DNA from: Euonymus europaeus
Lineage: Eukaryota > Streptophyta > Magnoliopsida > Celastrales > Celastraceae
Length of the DNA: 64,000 nucleotides
Assembly (NCBI GenBank): GCA_963580455.1
Contig: OY756963.1
Span: forward strand, 20,417,555 to 20,481,554
Direction of reading: 5' to 3'
In this document: positions 58,719 to 64,000 of the stretch, piece by piece
Position numbering within the stretch: position 1 is the first letter of the stretch
Layout of the letters: each line of letters opens with the position of its first letter
The notes under the pieces: model-generated
Databases searched by the model: none
Seen by the model: only the letters and a program-made list of their open reading frames with translations
What the model was told of the DNA's origin: nothing
Program-made: the position numbers and the translations under genes

Positions 58719-59192
58719 TGTTGTAAATTGACCGTTCGGATCGAGCAGGATTGCAGCTTCCAATGAACTTGAAATAATAAAGGCGAAATTGGACACACAG
58801 ATTTTACGTGGAAAACCCCTAATGAACAGGGTAAAAACCACGGACCAGTATAGAAGAATTCACTATGGAATAGAGGATTACAACATTCTCTCTAATTTAA
58901 CAATGAGAGAACAATGACACTCTCTTGAACTAAAAACTAAAAATCTCTCAACACAAAACCTTTCTTTTCTCTCTTACTCTCACCCTCTCTTTCTCTCTAC
59001 AATTGTTGTGTATTGGTATGTATTACAAATGAGGAGATCATGCCTTTATATAGGCTTAGAGTGATGTCAATCTTGTAAATTACAAGAATTAGGTAATCTA
59101 CCATTGATGACTTGTTGTGGTGTTAGGCAACCTACCACAACAACCATCAATGACTTGTGGTGTGCTTCTAGATATTGATTCTTGGTGCAACA
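58719..59192 (-). mobile_element. solo LTR, 474 bp, TSD CCTAA
   Basis: TG (58719-58720) to CA (59191-59192) with perfect CCTAA duplications at 58714-58718 and 59193-59197. On the minus strand: TGTTGCACCAAG start, TATA box CCTATATAAAGG (59043-59054), a CT/GA-rich leader, TAGGGGTTTTCCACGTAAAA and an end in TACAACA. This is the U3-R-U5 layout of a Copia-type LTR. No internal region remains. It inserted at the edge of the hAT MITE. Confidence 0.85.
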
Positions 59193-59680
59193 CCTAATTG
59201 GACAGTATTCTTTTCTTTTTTTGAGATGGTATACTTGTAACTCAGGTTATTCTCATACAATGGTATTTGTCTTTCCACTGATAGGTAACTTCTTCCTTGA
59301 TCTATTTTTATGTGGGTAACTTTAATTTGTTTTAACTTTTGAAATTCGATAGAGATAGTGTGATGCTTGTGAGACAAGTCGTGACATTTTTGAATTGGCA
59401 TATTATTTCTAGATTGTTGAATTAGAAGATTTAAGTGTTTTTTATACGACACAATAAAATTATCAATTAAAATCGTTTTTAAAAGCAAAAATTGTAGTAT
59501 TTTGATTTATTGATTCAACGATTTTCTTTAAAAATTAGTGTGTATGCCTGTGCAATGCGAGAATAATAAAAAAAATACAATTTTTTCTGAAATATTTGAC
59601 ACATAAAATCAACCCCCAAGTTAAGCATGCACTCACTAAAGTCACTAAATCACACATTATGACACATAAGATCGAAGCAA

Positions 59681-59902
59681 TGGGTTTGCAGATATTTTAG
59701 CCAGAGAAGGGGTTTTGCTGCAATAAGATAATGTAAACTGGTTTTGAACTAGTTTGTTTTTATTTCTCTGTTTCTCTTCTGTCTTTATTTCTTTCTCCTC
59801 CCCCTCTTGTATCTCTCTCATGCCATCCGCATCGATGTCCTGCTACTTACTTTCTTCCTTCCTTCTTTTATATATGTTGCCGCTTTATCAACAAACAAAA
59901 AA
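59681..59902 (+). mobile_element. 5'-truncated LINE with 13-bp target duplication
   Basis: The insert opens within RNase H: GFADILAREGVLLQ then stop. A T/C-rich 3' region follows and ends in an A-rich tail (CAACAAACAAAAAAA). AAGATCGAAGCAA occurs at 59668-59680 and again at 59903-59915, right after the A tail. This is a classic target-primed insertion of only about 220 bp. Confidence 0.85.
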
Positions 59903-60043
59903 AAGATCGAAGCAAAGCAGACATAAAGAATCAAAGTAAAAATATTAAAAAAAAACACAAGAGATTTACGCGATTTGACAAAAGGCTATTCTATGGATGG
60001 CAGAGATCTTGATCCATAATATATATTGGATGATATTATAATG

Positions 60044-60750
60044 TGTTGTGCAATAAACGGAATTATACGAATACGATGTATCTATAGCAAACAATCTAGT
60101 CCAAACAAGGAAATCAAGCAATAAAATAAAATAACAAGAAGTAAGAACAAGGCAAGATTTACCCAAATTCGGCCTTAATTCGAGAATCTACATTCAGCAA
60201 TCGTCCACTGTGATCTTAGCAAGAGATTACAAGGTCCAGCTCCTTTGGACAACCATCTCTCTGTTTTAAAACCTAAAATAATAGTGTCTAACTTTGTTAT
60301 TTTTTTTCACACTTTAAAGTGCAGAATTCGTGGAGTGTCCGTACAGCACCCAAGGATATACACACTCGGCCACCCTTCTTCACGTCGACTGTCCAGACAC
60401 CATCACATGACATGCCCATTGCCTCTAGTTACAAAGTAACTGTCCGGACACCCCATAAGCCCTTCCGGACAATTCAGCCCAGAAATCATATTCTAGCTAG
60501 ACATCTTGAGCTACTTACCTCACACAATGAGTAAAGAGGTTTTTTAGGCTTTTTTCTTTCCTAGCTCCCACTATTACAAAAAACAAACTTAAAAGTTCTA
60601 TTTATAACAACCCTTCGCATCAATTACGTTGTCGCTCGAACGGCACACTCTCATGTCTCAAATGTGGCATCAGCATTTCTCTCGAGCGCAAGAGATCATT
60701 TGATTCTTTTTCGTAGCCATTTAATGTTATATTGATGGTTGAAACTTGAA
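60044..60750 (-). mobile_element. probable LTR fragment with TGTCCGGACA palindromes
   Basis: On the minus strand TTATAAATAGAA (60596-60607) acts as a TATA box. Downstream come TGTCCGGACA-type palindromes (60463-60471, 60441-60450, 60390-60399 and 60336-60345), then CTTGTAATCTCTTGCTAAG with CACAGTGGACGA, and TTGCACAACA at 60044-60053. This matches an LTR promoter, leader and U5. The outer end and target duplication were not found, so limits are approximate. Confidence 0.45.
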
Positions 60751-61608
60751 AATGCTCTTTGAACTTTCAATCGGCCCATGATTTACTCTACTCTCTAGGA
60801 TCCAAGTTAGCATCTGTTTAGGACCCTTGAGCCCAAACACTCATATAGTGGAATATGCTACACCACTAGACCATGCGCTCATCCTTTTTGCTAAACAAAT
60901 TAAACGAGAAGATAAGCTTGGGCCAAAGTAAAAGATTAGGAGAGAAGTCAAAAAAAAAAGTGTGATTATGGGGCCAATGCATCAAAGAATGCAATTAGAC
61001 CAATGAGAACATTAAAGATTAATGAGACCACAAAAACAAACGGCTTAGTAGAAAAAGTGTCTTGAAAACTCTAAAAGCACACCTCTCAATCTTGTGCTTT
61101 CCGCTCTCTCTGGCTTTCCCTCCCTCCACAGCTAATCCATCTCCAATACACATTTCCATGTTCTCCAAAACCAAGAAAAGGGAGAAAAGTGGAGCAAATG
61201 TAAAACATTTTCAACCCCAGCTGTAAACCGTGCTTCAAAGCAAGAAATTGAAAAGGATTGAAAAGAAAAGCTGCCTCTCTCGCTATCAGAAGAGATACCC
61301 AATAAAGAGAGAAAAGGATTGCCCCAGAAGTAAAGAAGTAACAAAATCAAGAAAAGCAGAGAAATGGTGGGAATCTTTTATCATCTTTCATTGTTTAGGC
61401 GATCCCACATCGACACCTTTCACTCTCCAGTTGCCCCTCTTGTTTTTTCCTGTTTAAAGCTCTCACGCACACAAACACAAAAGTTGGATTTTGTTGTCCC
61501 TCCAACCTGAACTTCCTAGTCTTTTCTTGTTTTGATGGCTTGGTAAGCCATTTGTCTCATTTGGGTTTGCAGGTTTGTTCTAGTAACTTTACAATTCTTC
61601 AACCACTG
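60751..61608. other. intergenic and 5' leader of the 160-aa gene
   Basis: No gene up to about 61000. From 61080 purine- and CT-rich sequence probably includes the promoter and 5' UTR of the next gene. A short upstream ORF (ATG at 61535) precedes the main start. Confidence 0.4.
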
Positions 61609-62173
61609 ATGTCAGCAGATGTTTCATGCCATGATAATCAAGAACAAAGTGAAGAAGCTCTACTAATAGATAAAACCAGAGAGCCTAACAGAAAGAGGAG
61701 TGACATGGATTTGCAATATCACGGGGTACATTTCAACATCGAGTTCGGTCCGCTGGAACATCCGATGGAGCCACCGGATGAGGATCACCCGGTGAAATGT
61801 CCAATGCCTTCTTCCTCCGTCATCAATGTAAGTAAAAGTTGTATTAAATTGCATTTGAATGTGTTCCACGATATAAAATGAGGAATTTCTCGTGACATTG
61901 AACACACAGATGGATAGAGAGATGCAGGAGGAGCGGCGGTTCAGAGAATTCTTTCGGAAGAGAGCAGAATTGTCAGCAGGAGTAAACATGGAAGGCATTG
62001 TTTTTGAAACTACAGAGCCTCCTGAACGAGCTGTGCGTAAAAGGCACCATAAGCTTAGTCATGGTGATCACATTATATCACCTTTAGACAGAATGCCTCC
62101 TCTCCCTCCTTTACCAACCCAGAATGTCAACGTCTTTCAAATGCTTCAGCAGTTCGACAAGTTCGAGTACTGA
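61609..62173 (+). CDS. small conserved plant protein of unknown function
   Basis: Exons 61609-61827 and 61910-62173 (GT-AG, 82-bp intron, phase 0) give 160 aa. No known domain is recognised. Visible parts: an acidic N-terminus with EEALLIDKTREPNRKR; a central HFNIEFGPLEHPMEPPDEDH and VKCPMPSSSVIN; a charged helix MDREMQEERRFREFFRKRAE; and a C-terminal RMPPLPPLPTQNVNVFQML. The exon structure, codon use and ordered conserved-looking blocks argue for a real gene. The first ATG that opens the long frame was chosen. No signal peptide or membrane segment. Function is not assigned. Confidence 0.7.
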
Positions 62174-63445
62174 GATCCATATCATTCATGACTGTCTTCA
62201 TTTTAGATGAAATTTTCTTCTCTTTGATAAGAAGAGCTTTCATAGACTTGAATTTTCTAGATATGTAATCAATTGAATGTGCAATATTTTCCTACCTGAT
62301 TCCAGAGCATCGTCTATACGAGGACAGACATACTTTCCGTCCTCATCTGACGGCACAGCTGCGCGGACGTTGAATGTCTTACCAAGAAATGTCTAATCTA
62401 GGTTGATATAGGTCACTGCATAAGCCAAGTAGGAGTGAACTTGTGAGCATAATTAAATATAGTGAAGATTTTGTCGACCTCCTGAATCCAGGTCTAAACA
62501 CAGCTTTTGTTCGGTCTAAAATCAGATTAGTATCCAAATACAAAAATAGTTTCCGATTTAGTTGTTGAAGTCCTAATCTAGATTGAATTATTGTCATATT
62601 TACCTTTTTGGATTTAAATCAAATAATAATTATACACGTTCAAAATATTAAATTAATCTGAATTCAAACATACAAATATCTCATATGTTCGACTCCAATA
62701 TGAATTTTTGCTACGTCTATTGCTAAGCATGAGCTGTATTAGAAAGTTGAGGGCCGAGGGTGAGGAGGTTTCCAAAAAAAAATGGTTTATTTTCTATTGG
62801 ATTGCTAACGATTTCTCTCTGCCAAGCATAATATTGGGCATTTTCCTCACCCAGGAGACATGCAACAAGACCATAGGTCCATAGGAGATAAAAGAGATGC
62901 AGTCGGCAGCATCTAAAAATTGACATTCTAGGCATAGAAAGCAATGCCACTTTATAGAAAGAAAAAGGATTAAGCAATCATAATACCAAATATCACACGA
63001 AAAACAATTACTAGCCTTGCAATGACATCAAATTACACAAGCAATCTACTTCATAGCTCCCAGGTTACTTTCAGAATGAATGGTAGGCTTTGTCCCTTCT
63101 ATGCTGTTATTAGCCATTCTTTCATGTTACACTTCTTAGTTTCCACCAAGAGTCTTAAAATTAAACCTCCTATGAAGCATTACGGTAAGGAAAAAAACAC
63201 TCAAACCACTATGAAACTGATCCCTGATCTCATAACATAAAAAAATGCTAGAGAGAAAGAAAGAGAGGAAGAAAAAAAAAACATTGTGCAAATTCACAAG
63301 CGAGGATGCCTTCTGATTTTTCGTTTTTAATTCATGCCCTCGATGAACCAAAAGAACATACTAACCACAATAGAGGTGGGGCATGAGAACATAAATCCTT
63401 GATCCTGTGCAGTTAATTTTAAGTCAACTACACCTACATACAATC
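62174..63445. other. intergenic with a decayed MITE
   Basis: Around 62440-62722 words such as AAATCAGATTAGTATCC and GAATTTTTGCTACGTCTA at the right end recall the hAT-type MITE family of 16179-16469 in decayed form. No gene otherwise. The 3' UTR of the IAR1-like gene lies at the right edge. Confidence 0.4.
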
Positions 63446-63936
63446 TTATTCTACAAGTGAGATACACAGGGCAACAGCCATCCCTATTATGAGGGAGGTT
63501 AATTGGATGGCAGTACTTCTGATTGTAGTCTTACCACTTGCATTCATCTCTGCAAGCACTCCAGCTACAGCTATGTATATAAATCCACCAGCAGTAAATC
63601 CCTGTAAAATGAAGAATAATGCATACTGACTGGAAATCGAAGTTACAGCAAAAATAATAAGTTAAAAAAAAAAATCAGCATATTCCTCAAGGGGCAGTTT
63701 CACCTCTATCAAAGAAGACTGTCCTGGATCTTGTCCTAAGAGCAAAGCCTACAGCAAAAAACCAACAATTTTGATTCTCATTATTTGAGGTTATGGTAGA
63801 AGATGTTTGCCTTATCCAGCCAAAAACTACTTACCAAGGCAGTTCCTACTAGTGCAACCAGCGCCGAGAGAAAATTAAAGAGGAGCGCTTTGGGTATGGT
63901 AAAACCCGACCTTACTAAAATACCAAAATCACCAAT
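63446..63936 (-). CDS. IAR1: IAR1-like ZIP metal transporter, 3' part only
   Basis: Three exons on the minus strand: 63835-63936 (IGDFGILVRSGFTIPKALLF...), 63704-63748 (ALLLGQDPGQSSLIE) and 63446-63601 (GFTAGGFIYIAVAGVLAEMN... to LVE and stop). All are GT-AG and phase 0. This is the C-terminal quarter of a ZIP/LIV-1-type zinc transporter: the IGDFGILV block follows the HELPQE metal-site helix, which must lie beyond the window, and GGFIYIAVAG is in a late transmembrane helix. The residues fit Arabidopsis IAR1, an endomembrane zinc transporter linked to IAA-conjugate sensitivity. The gene continues past 64000. Confidence 0.88.
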
Positions 63937-64000
63937 CTGCAAGCAACAGACGATATAAAACAAAAAGGTAAAGGAAAATAAAACAAGGTACAGCCTCAGA

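Noticed and set aside
61542..61572. A 31-bp intron between ATGGCTTG and the 160-aa frame
   Set aside because: Far shorter than plant introns, and the joined frame meets a stop after 14 codons.

Overview
This is nuclear DNA of a flowering plant, almost certainly a eudicot. It is AT-rich, its genes have short introns, intergenic stretches run to many kilobases, and the repeats are typical of plants: LINE fragments with RNase H tails, MITEs, solo LTRs and (TA), (GA) and (ATT) microsatellites. Nothing bacterial, organellar or viral was recognised.

Layout. 1-9.5 kb is intergenic, with MITEs and a LINE tail. 9.94-12.51 kb (+) is a six-exon GARP/MYB-like transcription factor. 12.5-20.7 kb is intergenic, with LINE tails, a hAT-type MITE and a 1.7-kb complex repeat. 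20.78-23.55 kb (+) is an INDETERMINATE-domain (IDD) C2H2 zinc-finger gene whose first intron appears to be GC-AG. 23.6-29.4 kb holds a hAT MITE with 8-bp target duplications, a LINE 3' fragment and a foldback element. 29.45-30.75 kb (-) is a strongly diverged geranylgeranyl-diphosphate-synthase-like gene. 31.6-40.2 kb is a transposon graveyard: OTU/MULE fragments, a 3.8-kb LINE, and a second LINE split by a 1.4-kb solo LTR. 41.19-42.38 kb (+) is a four-exon aldo-keto reductase. 42.4-47.9 kb is intergenic with nested MITEs. 48.15-51.53 kb (+) is an intronless BRI1-like receptor kinase of the BRL2/VH1 type. 53.80-54.70 kb (+) is a BASIC PENTACYSTEINE GAGA-binding factor. 56.95-58.10 kb (-) is an ANTH-domain clathrin assembly protein. 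58.4-60.8 kb holds a MITE, solo LTRs and a 5'-truncated LINE. 61.61-62.17 kb (+) is a small conserved gene of unknown function. 63.45 kb to the end (-) is the 3' part of an IAR1-like ZIP metal transporter.

How the genes fit together. There is no operon or obvious pathway. The gene set GARP factor, IDD, BRL2/VH1, BPC and ANTH protein recalls, from memory, the Arabidopsis chromosome 2 segment around At2g01920-At2g02080, so this looks like an ancestral eudicot gene block. The GGPPS-like gene and the aldo-keto reductase lie in its most transposon-rich part.

The most unusual items are the GGPPS-like gene (internal N-terminal duplication, altered catalytic Asp motifs, missing loop, yet an open frame), the GC-AG intron, and several insertion histories that can be read directly from target-site duplications and an in-window empty site.
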